Shown here piece by piece: positions 1 through 11,534 of a DNA stretch of 37,009 nt. A model generated the notes under the pieces. The model worked only from the letters and a program-made list of their open reading frames with translations. It made no database searches and was not told where the DNA came from. Position 1 is the first letter of the stretch. Each line of letters begins with the position of its first letter. Source of the DNA: Salinicola peritrichatus (GTDB taxonomy: Bacteria > Pseudomonadota > Gammaproteobacteria > Pseudomonadales > Halomonadaceae); contig NZ_PZJU01000041.1 in NCBI RefSeq assembly GCF_003206715.1, positions 1 through 37,009 on the forward strand, in the 5' to 3' direction. The position numbers were made by a program, and so were the translations under genes.

Positions 1-54
1 TGGGGCGGAGGCGTTCTCGGTAGTGGATTGGGAGACAGTCAGGCGGTGGCTGGC

Positions 55-2289
<2,235 letters not shown>

Positions 2290-2357
2290 CTACGGAGAGA
2301 TTTACGATTTGTTAAATTGAATGAAGATAGGATTCTGATAATTTTTTACTATTTAAT

Positions 2358-2388
2358 GCCAGGCCCGCCGGCTGTCGGTGGGCCTGGC
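2358..2388 (-). terminator. Hairpin after tctA
   Basis: A 12-bp stem (GCCAGGCCCGCC paired with GGTGGGCCTGGC, one G-T wobble) and a 7-nt loop lie 10 bp past the tctA stop. There is no T-tract on the minus strand, so termination here is an inference from position and stem strength. Confidence 0.4.
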
Positions 2389-2397
2389 GGCCGTGGC

Positions 2398-3927
2398 TCA
2401 ACTTGCGGGAGGCGTACCCAGGCTGTTGTCCTTGGGTTTGCGAATGACCATGAAGTAGAAGAACACCACGGTCAGGGCGAGGAAGAACAGACTGTCGGGG
2501 CTGGTGAAGAAGATCGACGGATTACCGTCATTGATGGAGAGCGCGCGACGGCAATACTCCTCCAGGCTCGGGCCGAGCACGAAACCCAGCAGCAGACAGA
2601 CGGTGGGATACTTCTGCTTGCGCAGGAAGTAGGCCAGCACGCCGAATACCAGCGCCAGCGCCATCTGGAAGACCGAGTAGGTGGCGACATAACTGCCGAC
2701 CAGGGCGATGACCGCGATGCTGGAATAGAGCACGTCACGGCGGATCGAGACGATCTTGAGGAAATAAGGGCCCAACAGATAGAGCGTCAGCGGGATCAGG
2801 ATCAGGGCGCTGACGAACAGCGAGGCGAACATCGGCGCGACCAGTTCGAGCTGGGTATTCATGAACTGCGGTCCCGGTTGCAGGCCGTTGATGATCATCA
2901 CACCGAGGACGATGGCGGTGGTCGGATCGCCGGGAATGCCGAAGGTGAGCATGGGCACGAAGGCGCCACCGCACATCGAGTTGTTGGCGCACTCCGCCGC
3001 CGCGATGCCTTCCGGGTTGCCCTTGCCGAAGCGCTCCGGATGTTTCGAGGAACGCATCGCCTCGGCATAGGAGACGAAAGCCGCCATCGAGCCGCCGGCG
3101 CCGGGCAGTATGCCGACCGCGTAACCGATCACGGCGCTCTTGAGGTAGCGGTAGAGACCGATTTCGCGAACCTCGGAGAGCGGGGGGATGAAATCGCGCC
3201 GGCGAACCTTGGCTGCTTTCATCTGGCTGGGATCGACGGTGCGTCGATCGCGGGAGTCGGCCTGGACCAGCAACTCGCTGATGGCGAAGGTACCGATGAT
3301 CAGCGGCATCATGTCGATGCCTTGTACCAGCGCGCTGGTGCCGAAGGTGAAACGTGCCAGTGGCTGCATCACATCGATGCCGATGGTGGCGATCATCACT
3401 CCGAATAGCGTGGCGATCGTGCCTTTGGTGACCGAACCGCGCTGGGAGATGATGATGACGATCAGCGCAAAGGCGATCAGCGCGAATTTACCCGGCGTGC
3501 GGATCAGCAAGGCGGCATCGGCGGCGAGTGGCGCCACCACCATCAGCAGCAGTGCACCGATCGAACCGCCGATCATCGACCCCAGGGCGGCATGCCCCAG
3601 CGCCTTGGCACCCTCGCCGCGCTGTTGCATCGGGTAGCCTTCTATCGCTGTCATCATCGAGGCTGGTGCACCCGGAATGTTGATGGTGGTGGCGGTGATG
3701 CTGCCGCTGCACATCCCGGCCATGAAAATGCTGGCACAGGCAACCAGGGCGGAACTGACGTCGAGACTGTAGGTGAGCGGCAGCAGCAGGGCGATCGCCA
3801 GCACCGAGGTCAGGCCCGGCACCGCGCCGAAGAAGGTGCCGATCAGAAAGCCGCCGACCATGTAGAGCAGGGTCTCGGGCTGGGCCAGAACGGCGAATCC
3901 ATGCAGCATGGCATGCAAGATGTCCAT
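2398..3927 (-). CDS. tctA: Tripartite tricarboxylate transporter, large membrane subunit TctA
   Basis: Large integral membrane subunit (509 residues, many hydrophobic segments) of a TTT-family secondary importer that takes up a carboxylate bound by the periplasmic TctC protein. Family hallmarks are visible: the N-terminal GTFFGAVPGLTSVLAIALLLP segment and the central region with PGAGGSMAAF, then AAECANNSMCGGAFVP and TFGIPGDPTTAIVLG. It is the last gene of the leftward unit and starts 3 bp after the tctB stop, so translation is probably coupled. The substrate cannot be read from the sequence. Confidence 0.93.
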   Translation of the reverse strand: MDILHAMLHGFAVLAQPETLLYMVGGFLIGTFFGAVPGLTSVLAIALLLPLTYSLDVSSALVACASIFMAGMCSGSITATTINIPGAPASMMTAIEGYPMQQRGEGAKALGHAALGSMIGGSIGALLLMVVAPLAADAALLIRTPGKFALIAFALIVIIISQRGSVTKGTIATLFGVMIATIGIDVMQPLARFTFGTSALVQGIDMMPLIIGTFAISELLVQADSRDRRTVDPSQMKAAKVRRRDFIPPLSEVREIGLYRYLKSAVIGYAVGILPGAGGSMAAFVSYAEAMRSSKHPERFGKGNPEGIAAAECANNSMCGGAFVPMLTFGIPGDPTTAIVLGVMIINGLQPGPQFMNTQLELVAPMFASLFVSALILIPLTLYLLGPYFLKIVSIRRDVLYSSIAVIALVGSYVATYSVFQMALALVFGVLAYFLRKQKYPTVCLLLGFVLGPSLEEYCRRALSINDGNPSIFFTSPDSLFFLALTVVFFYFMVIRKPKDNSLGTPPAS

Positions 3928-3930
3928 GGA

Positions 3931-4410
3931 TCATTGGCTCCACAAGGTAGGTAGGCGAACCTGGAAGACCAGTTCGAACAGGCCGAAACCGAGCGCGGTG
4001 ATGACCACCGCCGCGAGCAGCTTGAACGGCCAGCCGCGACGCCCGCCGAAGATCACGCTCAGCAGCAGCACGTAGAAGAACGTGGCGACGAAATAGCCGG
4101 CGACATCGAAGGCCGCCAGATAGGCGGCCGTGATCAAGGTCACCGCCAGCGCCTTGGCCGAGATGCCGCCGCGTGGCCGGTCTTCCGACTCGGCCTGCGT
4201 CGCCATGCCACGAATGGCCTGAACCATGGCGCAGGCCAGCGCGATCAGGGTGACGATGGCGATGGCGATGGGAAAGAAGGCGGGCGTCATGTTGCCCCCT
4301 TTCATTGGCGGGCCGATGCGTATGGCCTCGATCAGGTAGACGACGGTGACGATCGTCAGCACGGCGGGTACGACGAAGCGCCCGTCGGCAATGAGACGTT
4401 TGGGAGACAT
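3931..4410 (-). CDS. tctB: Tripartite tricarboxylate transporter, small membrane subunit TctB
   Basis: Small membrane subunit (about 159 residues, about four hydrophobic segments) that partners TctA in the inner membrane. TctB proteins are poorly conserved; the call rests on size, the hydrophobic pattern and the position between tctC and tctA. I prefer the ATG at 4410 (MSPKRLIADG), preceded by AGGTG at good spacing. A GTG three codons upstream (4419) is also open and overlaps that Shine-Dalgarno. The gap to tctC is 65 bp. Confidence 0.88.
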   Translation of the reverse strand: MSPKRLIADGRFVVPAVLTIVTVVYLIEAIRIGPPMKGGNMTPAFFPIAIAIVTLIALACAMVQAIRGMATQAESEDRPRGGISAKALAVTLITAAYLAAFDVAGYFVATFFYVLLLSVIFGGRRGWPFKLLAAVVITALGFGLFELVFQVRLPTLWSQ

Positions 4411-4475
4411 GCAAGACACCTGGTTGATGGTGCATCGCGGGGCAGCGAAAGATGCATTTCCCCGCGATGAAGACG

Positions 4476-5459
4476 TTATTTTTCCAGCACGCCCTGCTCG
4501 GCGAGCTGATCCATCGTGCTGAACAGCGACTCCTGGGTCTGTTCGACCCAGTCGGTGACATCATCGCTTCCCAGCCAACTGGGCGTGACGCCGATCTTGG
4601 GCAACCACTGCTGGAACTCGTCGCTTTCGAAAGCCTCGTGATAGGCGTTTTCCAAGGTGTCGACGGCAACATCCGGGGTGCGCGCCGGTGCCGCCAGGAT
4701 GATGAAGCTGCCCATCTGCAGATCGATGCCGGCATCGGTCTGGCTGATCGGCGGCACGTCCGGAAAGCCTTGGTTCTGCTTGTCCGAGAACTCCACCAGT
4801 CCGCGTGCCTGCCCTGACTCGATCAGTGGCGCGAAGTCGCCGAGGCTGGTGATGACGAAGTCGACCTCGCCATTGAGCAGAGCCTCCTTCTGCGGCGCGG
4901 CGCCGCCGGGGTAGGACACGATCTTGAACTCGACACCGGCCTTGTCCTGCAGCTGCAGCAGGGTCAAATGGGTCCGCGATCCCATGTTCTGGATGCCGAC
5001 ACGTATGCTGCCCGGCTTTTCCTTGGCGGCGGCGACCAATTCGTCGAAGGAGTGATAAGGCGCATCGGCGGTGGTGATGATGGCATCCGGTTCGCTGGTG
5101 ATACGGGCGATCAACTTCATCTGATCGACCCCGAAACCGGGAATGGTGCCCTGCCAGGGGACGGTGATCACGCTGTCGTAGGTCAGCGCGGCAATGGTCT
5201 GACCATCCGGGCGAGCCTTGGTCAGCTGCAGCAGTCCAGTGGCGCTCATGCCGCCCTCGACGTTCTCGACATACATCGAAACCGGCAGTGACTGCTCGGC
5301 AATGTTGGAGATCTTGCGCACGATGGCATCGGTGCCGCCCCCCGCGGCCCAAGGCACGATGACGCGAATGTCGCGGTTGGGGAAATCTGCCTGGGCGCCG
5401 GTTGCGGCGATCATCAGGGCCGTGCAGCTGATCCCCAGGGTGAGCTTGCGGATGAACAT
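4476..5459 (-). CDS. tctC: TctC/Bug-family periplasmic substrate-binding protein
   Basis: Extracytoplasmic solute receptor of the TTT importer, 327 residues, typical for the family. The N-terminus is a Sec signal peptide: basic MFIRK, a hydrophobic core, and a probable cleavage after AQA near residue 24. Next come FPNRDIRVIVPWAAGGGTD, the characteristic first strand and ligand loop of Bug proteins, and the RVGIQNMGSRTHLT region. Bug receptors bind carboxylates and related small acids; the ligand here is unknown. The start region AGGAACACGCCA-ATG is the same as that of the upstream NIPSNAP gene. The adjacent TPP enzyme hints that the imported acid may be a 2-oxo acid or be converted to one (inference). 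Confidence 0.93.
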   Translation of the reverse strand: MFIRKLTLGISCTALMIAATGAQADFPNRDIRVIVPWAAGGGTDAIVRKISNIAEQSLPVSMYVENVEGGMSATGLLQLTKARPDGQTIAALTYDSVITVPWQGTIPGFGVDQMKLIARITSEPDAIITTADAPYHSFDELVAAAKEKPGSIRVGIQNMGSRTHLTLLQLQDKAGVEFKIVSYPGGAAPQKEALLNGEVDFVITSLGDFAPLIESGQARGLVEFSDKQNQGFPDVPPISQTDAGIDLQMGSFIILAAPARTPDVAVDTLENAYHEAFESDEFQQWLPKIGVTPSWLGSDDVTDWVEQTQESLFSTMDQLAEQGVLEK

Positions 5460-5540
5460 TGGCGTGTTCCTTTCGGTCGTGTTGTCGTCGTTGGATGTTG
5501 CCGTCTCGAGTCGAATATCCCGCTTGGTGGCGGGAAGGCC

Positions 5541-5858
5541 TCAAAGCGGGGAGAAGGGCACCGAACGCAGCAGTTTGTTCTCCTGGTACTGCACATTGCC
5601 CGCCTCGGCGCTCTTGCGGCGGTACGCGATCCAGTCCGGATCGCTCTCCATCGCCGTGCGTCGGCGTTCGCGGTCGGCGGCGCTCTCGTAACCCCATAGA
5701 TGCACGACCTGATTCTGCGGTCCGGTCTCGACGGTGAAATAGCCGATCGGTTCACCGAGATGTTTGCGCTGGACGGGCAGCCCCTCCCGTTCGTAGAGTT
5801 CGAGAAAGGCTTTGAGCCTGCCCGGTACCATGGTGTAAGTGCGGTGGTCGATGATCAT
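5541..5858 (-). CDS. NIPSNAP-family small protein
   Basis: Small cytoplasmic protein of 105 residues with the NIPSNAP dimeric alpha/beta-barrel pattern: MIIDHRTYTMVPGRLKAF at the start, GYFTVETG and VVHLWGYESAADRERRR in the middle. No enzymatic role is established for the bacterial proteins. They often sit in catabolic or transporter operons, as here between a TPP-dependent enzyme and tctC. The start at 5858 has AGGAA at good spacing. It lies 97 bp from the upstream gene and 81 bp from tctC. Confidence 0.85.
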   Translation of the reverse strand: MIIDHRTYTMVPGRLKAFLELYEREGLPVQRKHLGEPIGYFTVETGPQNQVVHLWGYESAADRERRRTAMESDPDWIAYRRKSAEAGNVQYQENKLLRSVPFSPL

Positions 5859-5955
5859 TGGCGTGTTCCTGATTTTTCGGACAAACGTTGCGATGCGATA
5901 GGTGTAGCGGGTTTATTCGTACGATGTAATACAACCTTGGTGGCAGCGACTCGAT
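5859..5955 (-). promoter_or_regulatory. Possible internal promoter/operator before the NIPSNAP gene
   Basis: This 97-bp gap is more AT-rich than its surroundings and contains TGTAATACA (5925-5933), a 4+1+4 inverted repeat, next to CGTACG. A related TTGT/ACAA dyad lies upstream of the first gene of the unit (7737-7747). The same regulator could bind both. This is a weak inference with no clear -35/-10 pair. Confidence 0.25.
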
Positions 5956-7629
5956 TCACCTGCTTCCCGCTCGACCATCGGCGCCCCGCAACCTTGTCAG
6001 GGTGGTTCGCGAGGTGATCCGTTCGACGTCGGTCCGCAATTCGATCAGCGAGGGGCCGTCATGGTCCAATGCCCGCTGCAAAGCCGGGATGAACTCCGCG
6101 GTGCGGGTGACGACTTCGGCCCGTGCCCCCATCGCCGTGGCCATCTGCGTGAAGTTCGGATTGCACAGGTCGGTGCCGATGACACGCTCGGGATAGTCAC
6201 GTTCCTGATGCATGCGAATGGTGCCGTAGCTGGCGTTGTTGAACAGCAGTACGATCAGCTTGCCGCCGTGTTGAACCGCCGTGGCGATCTCCTGACCGCT
6301 CATCATGAAACCGCCGTCGCCGACGCAGGCCAGCACCTGATGGTCGCGGCGGGTCAGCGATGCGGCCACGGCAGCGGGAACGGCATAGCCCATCGCGCCA
6401 CAGGTGGAGCCGATCTGGCGTCCGGGGCGGGCATACTGGAGAAAGCGCTGCGCCCAGCCGGTATGGTTGCCGGCGTCCAGGGTGACAGTGGTTTCGTCGG
6501 GCAGCAGCGTATTGGCTTCGACGAGCGCGCGGGAGACATCCAGGTCGCCGTCATAGGCGGGCGGTTGCCGATCGGCGAGATGCTCGTCGCGCAGCCTGCG
6601 CTGCCAGTCGGCCCAGCGTTCCCGCGCTGACAGACGTCGCTCGGCGACGGCATGGGCAAAGGCGCCTGGAGTGACCGTCAGGCCGATTTCGGGAGCGTAT
6701 ACGCGACCGATCTCGTCGGGGTCGAGGTGAAGATGCAACAACCGCTGGCGTGGCGTGGGCGCCTCCAGCGTGGTGTAGCCACGGGTCGTCATCTCGCCCA
6801 GGCGGGCGTTGACCACCAGCAGCAGGTCGGCTTCGCGGATACCCGCGAGCAGCGTCGGCGAGACCGTGGTGCCGAAGTCGCCGACATAGGCCGGGGAGCG
6901 ATTGTCGATCAGATCCTGGCGACGAAACGCGCAGGCGACCGGCAGATGGTTGGCCTCGGCGAAGCGTGTGAGGGCGGCGCAATCGGCGTCGCGCCATCCG
7001 CCTCCGCCGACCAGCACCAGCGGTCGCCGGGCGCTCTCCAGGGCGGCGACGAGCGTCTCGAGATCGGCGGGGGAGAGCCCCGGGGTGGTCGCCGTATAGG
7101 CGGGTGCATCGGCAACCTCGACCGTGTCGGTGAGCATGTCCTCCGGCAGCGCCAGGACCACTGGGCCGGGGCGGCCGCTGGTTGCGGTGCGGAAGGCACG
7201 GGAGAGATATTCGGGGATCCGCCGGGCATCATCGATCTGGGCGACCCATTTGGCCATGCCGCCGAACATGGCACGGTAGTCGATCTCCTGGAACGCCTCG
7301 CGATCCAGGGCGGGGCGATCCACCTGACCGATGAACAGGATCATCGGCGTCGAATCCTGCATTGCGATATGCACGCCGATGGCGGCATGACAGGCACCGG
7401 GGCCGCGGGTCACGAAAGCGATTCCGGGTTTGCCGCTGAGTTTGCCGTAGGCCTCGGCCATGTTGGCGGCGCCGGCCTCGTGGCGGGCGTTGTAGAGCCG
7501 GAACCGGTCGCGCACCGCATACAGGGCATCGAGCACGGCGAGATAGCTTTCGCCCGGCACGCAGTAAGCGTGATCGGCGCCGTGGACGAGCAATTGATCC
7601 ACCAGCACCTCGCCGCCGGTGCGTGGCAT
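5956..7629 (-). CDS. Thiamine-diphosphate-dependent enzyme, acetolactate synthase-like
   Basis: Member of the ThDP 2-oxo-acid decarboxylase / acetolactate synthase superfamily, about 557 residues, with the usual order Pyr domain, central domain, PP domain. The N-terminal part has CVPGESYL and the catalytic glutamate in the RHE motif. The cofactor-binding motif near the C-terminus reads VGDGGFMMSG and ends in LLFNNASYGT. There is no neighbouring regulatory subunit, so a role in branched-chain amino acid synthesis is unlikely. As first gene of a unit with NIPSNAP and TctCBA it probably acts on the imported acid. I chose the ATG at 7629 (MPRTGGEVLV), with AAAGGA five bases upstream; an ATG at 7644 also has a GGGAGG site. 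The specific reaction cannot be assigned. Confidence 0.85.
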   Translation of the reverse strand: MPRTGGEVLVDQLLVHGADHAYCVPGESYLAVLDALYAVRDRFRLYNARHEAGAANMAEAYGKLSGKPGIAFVTRGPGACHAAIGVHIAMQDSTPMILFIGQVDRPALDREAFQEIDYRAMFGGMAKWVAQIDDARRIPEYLSRAFRTATSGRPGPVVLALPEDMLTDTVEVADAPAYTATTPGLSPADLETLVAALESARRPLVLVGGGGWRDADCAALTRFAEANHLPVACAFRRQDLIDNRSPAYVGDFGTTVSPTLLAGIREADLLLVVNARLGEMTTRGYTTLEAPTPRQRLLHLHLDPDEIGRVYAPEIGLTVTPGAFAHAVAERRLSARERWADWQRRLRDEHLADRQPPAYDGDLDVSRALVEANTLLPDETTVTLDAGNHTGWAQRFLQYARPGRQIGSTCGAMGYAVPAAVAASLTRRDHQVLACVGDGGFMMSGQEIATAVQHGGKLIVLLFNNASYGTIRMHQERDYPERVIGTDLCNPNFTQMATAMGARAEVVTRTAEFIPALQRALDHDGPSLIELRTDVERITSRTTLTRLRGADGRAGSR

Positions 7630-7736
7630 TGTGGTCCTTTCCATGCAGCCTCCCGAGAATGATTGACCTGGCGGACGCCAGGCCTCCTACTCCATAACCC
7701 CTTTTCCGGCCGCTGATAAGTGCGCTTAGACCAATG

Positions 7737-7747
7737 TTGTATGACAA
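7737..7747. promoter_or_regulatory. Small TTGT/ACAA dyad between divergent genes
   Basis: TTGTATGACAA (4+3+4 inverted repeat) lies between the leftward TPP-enzyme unit and rightward glnE. It resembles half-sites of GntR-type regulators. No such regulator gene is in the window, so this is a low-confidence candidate. Confidence 0.25.
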
Positions 7748-7841
7748 AGTGGCGTGCCGCAGCAGCGACCTTGGTCGCTTGGGTGCCGGGCGAGGCACCC
7801 GCTATGCTGGGCGGGCTTTGAAAATCCCCGGAGTCGTTGTC

Positions 7842-10817
7842 ATGCCCTTGTCCGATGATTGGTTTCCCGAACTCGATGTGCCGCCGGAGTTGGCCACCGC
7901 CTGGGTGGACTTGCGCGAGGCGCTGACGAGCGCCGGCGATGCCTCTCGGTTCGAAGCGACGTGGGACGCGCTGGATACGGCGCGACGGCGTCAGCTGGCC
8001 AGGACCTGCCTGCTCTCCGATTTCGCCTGCGAGACGCTGGCGCGGCGCCCAGCGCTGCTGGAAGAACTGATGGACAGCGGCGAACTCGAGACGCCTCCCG
8101 CCCGCGAATGGCTGAATGCTCGACTGAGCCGGTCGCTGGCCGCGGCGGAGCGCGAGGAGGCGATGCAGGCGGCACTGCGCCGATTCCGCCAGGCACGTAT
8201 GCTGGGCATCGTCTGGCGCGACCTCAACGGCGCCGAGATGTGGCGGACGGCCGGCGCTGTCTCCACCCTGGCCGAGGTTTGCCTCGAGCAGGCACTGGAC
8301 TGGCTGGAGCATCATCTGGCGCCGCGCTGGGGCACGCCGCAGGCGCGCGGCGACGGCTCGCCGCAGCGCTTGGTCGTGCTGGGGATGGGCAAGCTGGGGG
8401 CCGGCGAGCTCAATCTCTCTTCCGATATCGATCTGATCTTCGCCTTTCCGGAGAAGGGCACGACCCGGGGCGGGGAGCGCGAATACGACCACCAGCAGTA
8501 TTTCACCAAACTGGGCCAGAAGCTGATCGCGGCGCTGGATGCGATCACCGCCGACGGTTTCGTGTTTCGGGTCGACATGCGGTTGCGGCCGCTGGGCGAC
8601 GGCGGGCCGCTGGTCGGCAGCTTCAACATGTTGACCGGTTACTACCAGGACCAGGGGCGTGAGTGGGAGCGTTATGCCATGCTCAAGGCGCGTCCGGTGG
8701 CGGGCGACCTGGCCGCCGGACAGGAATTGCTGGCTTCGCTCAAGCCTTTCATCTACCGCAAGTATCTCGACTTCGGGGCGATCGCGTCGCTGCGCGAGAT
8801 GAAGGCGATGATTCACCGCGAGGTCAAGCGCCTGGGACGCGAAGACAACATCAAGCTCGGGCGTGGCGGCATCCGCGAGGTGGAGTTCGTGGTCCAGGCG
8901 TTTCAGTTGATTCGCGGCGGTCGCGATACCGAACTGCAGGTCACCTCGCTGCGCCAGGCGATGGCGCGGCTGGCGGAGCTTGGACTGCTGCCGCAAACGG
9001 TGGTCGACGAGTTGCGTGAGGATTACGTCTTTCTGCGCAATCTGGAGCATGCGTTGCAGGCACAGCAGGATCGTCAGACGCAGCAGTTGCCCGATGACGC
9101 CGAGAACCGAGCGAGGTTGGCGATGGCGATGCAGATGCCGGACTGGGCTGCCTTGAAAGAAGCGCTCCTGGCCTGCCGCGAGCGGGTGCGGCGCCACTTC
9201 GACGCCGTGATCGCCGACTCGCGGGACGAAGCCTCCGACAGCGATGACGAGCCGCCGGCGGATAGCCTGGAATCCTGGCGCCAGCTGTGGCGGGGCGAGT
9301 GGGATGACGAGCGCGCGCAGCAGGCGATGGCGCGTGCCGGTTTCGAAACGGGTGCCTGGCGTCGGCTCAAGGCGTTTCGCGATTCCCGAGGCGTGCAATC
9401 GATGCAGCGCATCGGCTACGAGCGCCTCGAGGCCGTCATGCCGATGCTGCTGGAAGCTGCCGCCGCAAGCGAGTCGCCGGGCGTGGCGCTGGAACGCGTG
9501 CTGCCGTTGATCGAGGCGGTGCTGCGGCGCACCGCCTACCTGGCGTTGCTGCGCGAGAATCCGGGCGTGCTGCCTTCGCTCGTCCGACTCTGCGCCGCCA
9601 GCCCCTGGATCGCCGAACAGCTGGCGCGCCACCCGATTCTGCTCGACGAACTGCTGACCCCGGCCACGCTCTATTCCCCGGCCGACAAGCAGCGCCTGAG
9701 CGATGAGTTGCGCCAGACCCTGGCGCGCATTCCCGAGGATGACGAGGAGGGGCTGCTCGAAGCGCTACGGATATTCAAGCAGAGCCAGGTTCTGCGCGTG
9801 GCGGCTTCCGATATCGCCGGTGCGCGCGTGCTGATGAAGGTCAGCGACTATCTTACCGCCATCGCCGAGGTGGTGCTCGAGGCCGTGCTGCAGATGTCCT
9901 GGCGATCGCTGGCGGCGCGCTATGGCCAGCCGAAACCCCGCGAGGGCGCGGCGCAGGCGGCCTTCTTGATCGTCGGCTACGGCAAGCTGGGCGGCATCGA
10001 GCTTGGTTATGGCTCCGACCTCGACCTGGTGTTCCTCTACGATGCCGCGCCCCAGGGGGTGACCGACGGGGCGAAATCGATCGACAACGTGGTGTTCTTC
10101 ACCCGGCTCGGACAGCGCATCATCCACCTGCTGACCGCCACCACACCCAGCGGCACGCTGTATGAGGTCGACATGCGCCTGCGTCCCTCGGGCAATGCCG
10201 GCTTGCTGGTCTCTTCGCTCGATGCCTTCGCCGAGTACCAGCGCCGCGAGGCCTGGACCTGGGAGCATCAGGCGCTGGTGCGGGCCCGGCCGGTGGCGGG
10301 GAGCTCCGCGCTGGCGGAGCGTTTCGAAGGCGTGCGCCGGGAGGTGCTGAGCCGTCAGCGTGAGTGCGCTGGCCTGCGTGACGAGGTGGTCAAGATGCGC
10401 GCGAAAATGCGCGAGCACCTCGGCAGCGGCGGGGAAGCCAGAGAGGCGGGGCAGTTTCACCTGAAGCAGGACGCCGGCGGGCTGGTCGATATCGAGTTCA
10501 TGAACCAGTTCGCCGTGCTGGCGCTATCGCATCGGACTCCGGCGCTGCTCGAGGTGACCGACAATATGCGCCTGCTGGACGCCTTGGCCGAGAGCGGTGG
10601 CTTGCCGGAACAGGAGGCGCGGGATCTGCAGGCGGCCTATCTCGCGTATCGCAATGCCAGCCACCGGGCTTCACTGGCAAAAGGGGGAAGCTTGGTCAGC
10701 ACCGCCGATTTCGCCGAGCACCGGGACCGGGTGCGGGAACTCTGGCAGCAGTGGATGGGGACAGAAATGGATGGGGAAGACGTCGACACCAGGATCGGAC
10801 ATCGAAACGAGAAATGA
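7842..10817 (+). CDS. glnE: Bifunctional glutamine synthetase adenylyltransferase/adenylyl-removing enzyme
   Basis: Adenylylates glutamine synthetase when nitrogen is plentiful and removes AMP when it is scarce, under PII control. The product is about 991 residues with the expected duplicated nucleotidyltransferase layout. The first domain has GMGKLGAGELNLSSDIDL near residue 190 (AMP removal); the second has GYGKLGGIELGYGSDLDLVF near residue 720 (adenylylation). Each copy is followed by a DMRLRP motif. I chose the ATG at 7842 (MPLSDDWFPELD), with GGAG eight bases upstream; an open frame reaches 36 codons further but without a good start signal. The nitrogen role is thematically related to the nitrate locus at the right end but they are not adjacent. 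Confidence 0.96.
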   Translation: MPLSDDWFPELDVPPELATAWVDLREALTSAGDASRFEATWDALDTARRRQLARTCLLSDFACETLARRPALLEELMDSGELETPPAREWLNARLSRSLAAAEREEAMQAALRRFRQARMLGIVWRDLNGAEMWRTAGAVSTLAEVCLEQALDWLEHHLAPRWGTPQARGDGSPQRLVVLGMGKLGAGELNLSSDIDLIFAFPEKGTTRGGEREYDHQQYFTKLGQKLIAALDAITADGFVFRVDMRLRPLGDGGPLVGSFNMLTGYYQDQGREWERYAMLKARPVAGDLAAGQELLASLKPFIYRKYLDFGAIASLREMKAMIHREVKRLGREDNIKLGRGGIREVEFVVQAFQLIRGGRDTELQVTSLRQAMARLAELGLLPQTVVDELREDYVFLRNLEHALQAQQDRQTQQLPDDAENRARLAMAMQMPDWAALKEALLACRERVRRHFDAVIADSRDEASDSDDEPPADSLESWRQLWRGEWDDERAQQAMARAGFETGAWRRLKAFRDSRGVQSMQRIGYERLEAVMPMLLEAAAASESPGVALERVLPLIEAVLRRTAYLALLRENPGVLPSLVRLCAASPWIAEQLARHPILLDELLTPATLYSPADKQRLSDELRQTLARIPEDDEEGLLEALRIFKQSQVLRVAASDIAGARVLMKVSDYLTAIAEVVLEAVLQMSWRSLAARYGQPKPREGAAQAAFLIVGYGKLGGIELGYGSDLDLVFLYDAAPQGVTDGAKSIDNVVFFTRLGQRIIHLLTATTPSGTLYEVDMRLRPSGNAGLLVSSLDAFAEYQRREAWTWEHQALVRARPVAGSSALAERFEGVRREVLSRQRECAGLRDEVVKMRAKMREHLGSGGEAREAGQFHLKQDAGGLVDIEFMNQFAVLALSHRTPALLEVTDNMRLLDALAESGGLPEQEARDLQAAYLAYRNASHRASLAKGGSLVSTADFAEHRDRVRELWQQWMGTEMDGEDVDTRIGHRNEK

Positions 10818-10885
10818 AAACATCGTTTGATTAAGCTAATATTAACGGGTCATGACAACCGCGTTGCGGTTTGGAGCGGCCCGCC

Positions 10886-11533
10886 ATGTTTTCACGATCG
10901 ACGTCTTTGCCATCGACGTTTTCATTATCAACCGCCAGCGAAATTGCCCATGGCAATGACCGCGCCGTCTATCGCCATCCCGAGCATGCCGGGCGCTGCA
11001 TCAAGGTGCCCCGCTTTCCCGAGAAGGGTAGTCATCAGAACGAGCGCGAGAAGGCCTACTTCGAGGTGCTCAGACGCCGTGGCCTCTCGGATTGGCGCTA
11101 CGTGCCGGAATATTTCGGTACCTTGGCGACGGATCATGGCGAAGGCCTGGTCTTCGCGCTGATCACCGATGCTGATGGTTGCGTCTCGCCTACCATGCGT
11201 GACTATCGCCAGAGCGGCGACAGCGCTTGGTTCGAAACGCCGGCATTTCGCGCCGAGCTGCAGCGGCTCTATCGCTACCTGCATGACAACTGGATCGTAC
11301 CTTCCGATATCAACGACCGTAACGTCGTCTGCCAGCGCCGTGCCGATGGCAGCGTGCGACTGTGGTTGATCGATGGTATCTCCAACCCCGACTTCATGCC
11401 CCTGGCCAATGTCTGGCCCTGGTTCGCGCGTCAGAAGATCGAACGGCGCATGAAGCGTTTCTTCGCCAAGTTGACGCGCCACGGTCTGTTGCCCGAGTTC
11501 CAGCGGGATGGGCTGCTGCGCAGCGTGCATTGA
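10886..11533 (+). CDS. yrbL: YrbL-family (PhoP regulatory network) protein
   Basis: 215-residue protein of the YrbL family, a kinase-fold-like group of unknown biochemical activity, named for PhoP control in enteric bacteria. Recognisable parts are AVYRHPEHAGRCIKV, NEREKAYFEVL, and a catalytic-loop-like stretch with PSDINDRNVV followed by WLIDGI. The start at 10886 has GGAG nine bases upstream; an in-frame TTG at 10871 is less likely. The upstream gap is AT-rich (CTAATATTAA near 10835), which could mark its own promoter. No PhoP box is convincing. Confidence 0.8.
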   Translation: MFSRSTSLPSTFSLSTASEIAHGNDRAVYRHPEHAGRCIKVPRFPEKGSHQNEREKAYFEVLRRRGLSDWRYVPEYFGTLATDHGEGLVFALITDADGCVSPTMRDYRQSGDSAWFETPAFRAELQRLYRYLHDNWIVPSDINDRNVVCQRRADGSVRLWLIDGISNPDFMPLANVWPWFARQKIERRMKRFFAKLTRHGLLPEFQRDGLLRSVH

Positions 11534-11534
11534 G

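Noticed and set aside
7410-9632. Long minus-strand ORF (740 codons) opposite glnE
   Set aside because: It is antisense to a well-conserved gene, has repetitive Arg/Gln/His-rich composition and no domain; a high-GC shadow.
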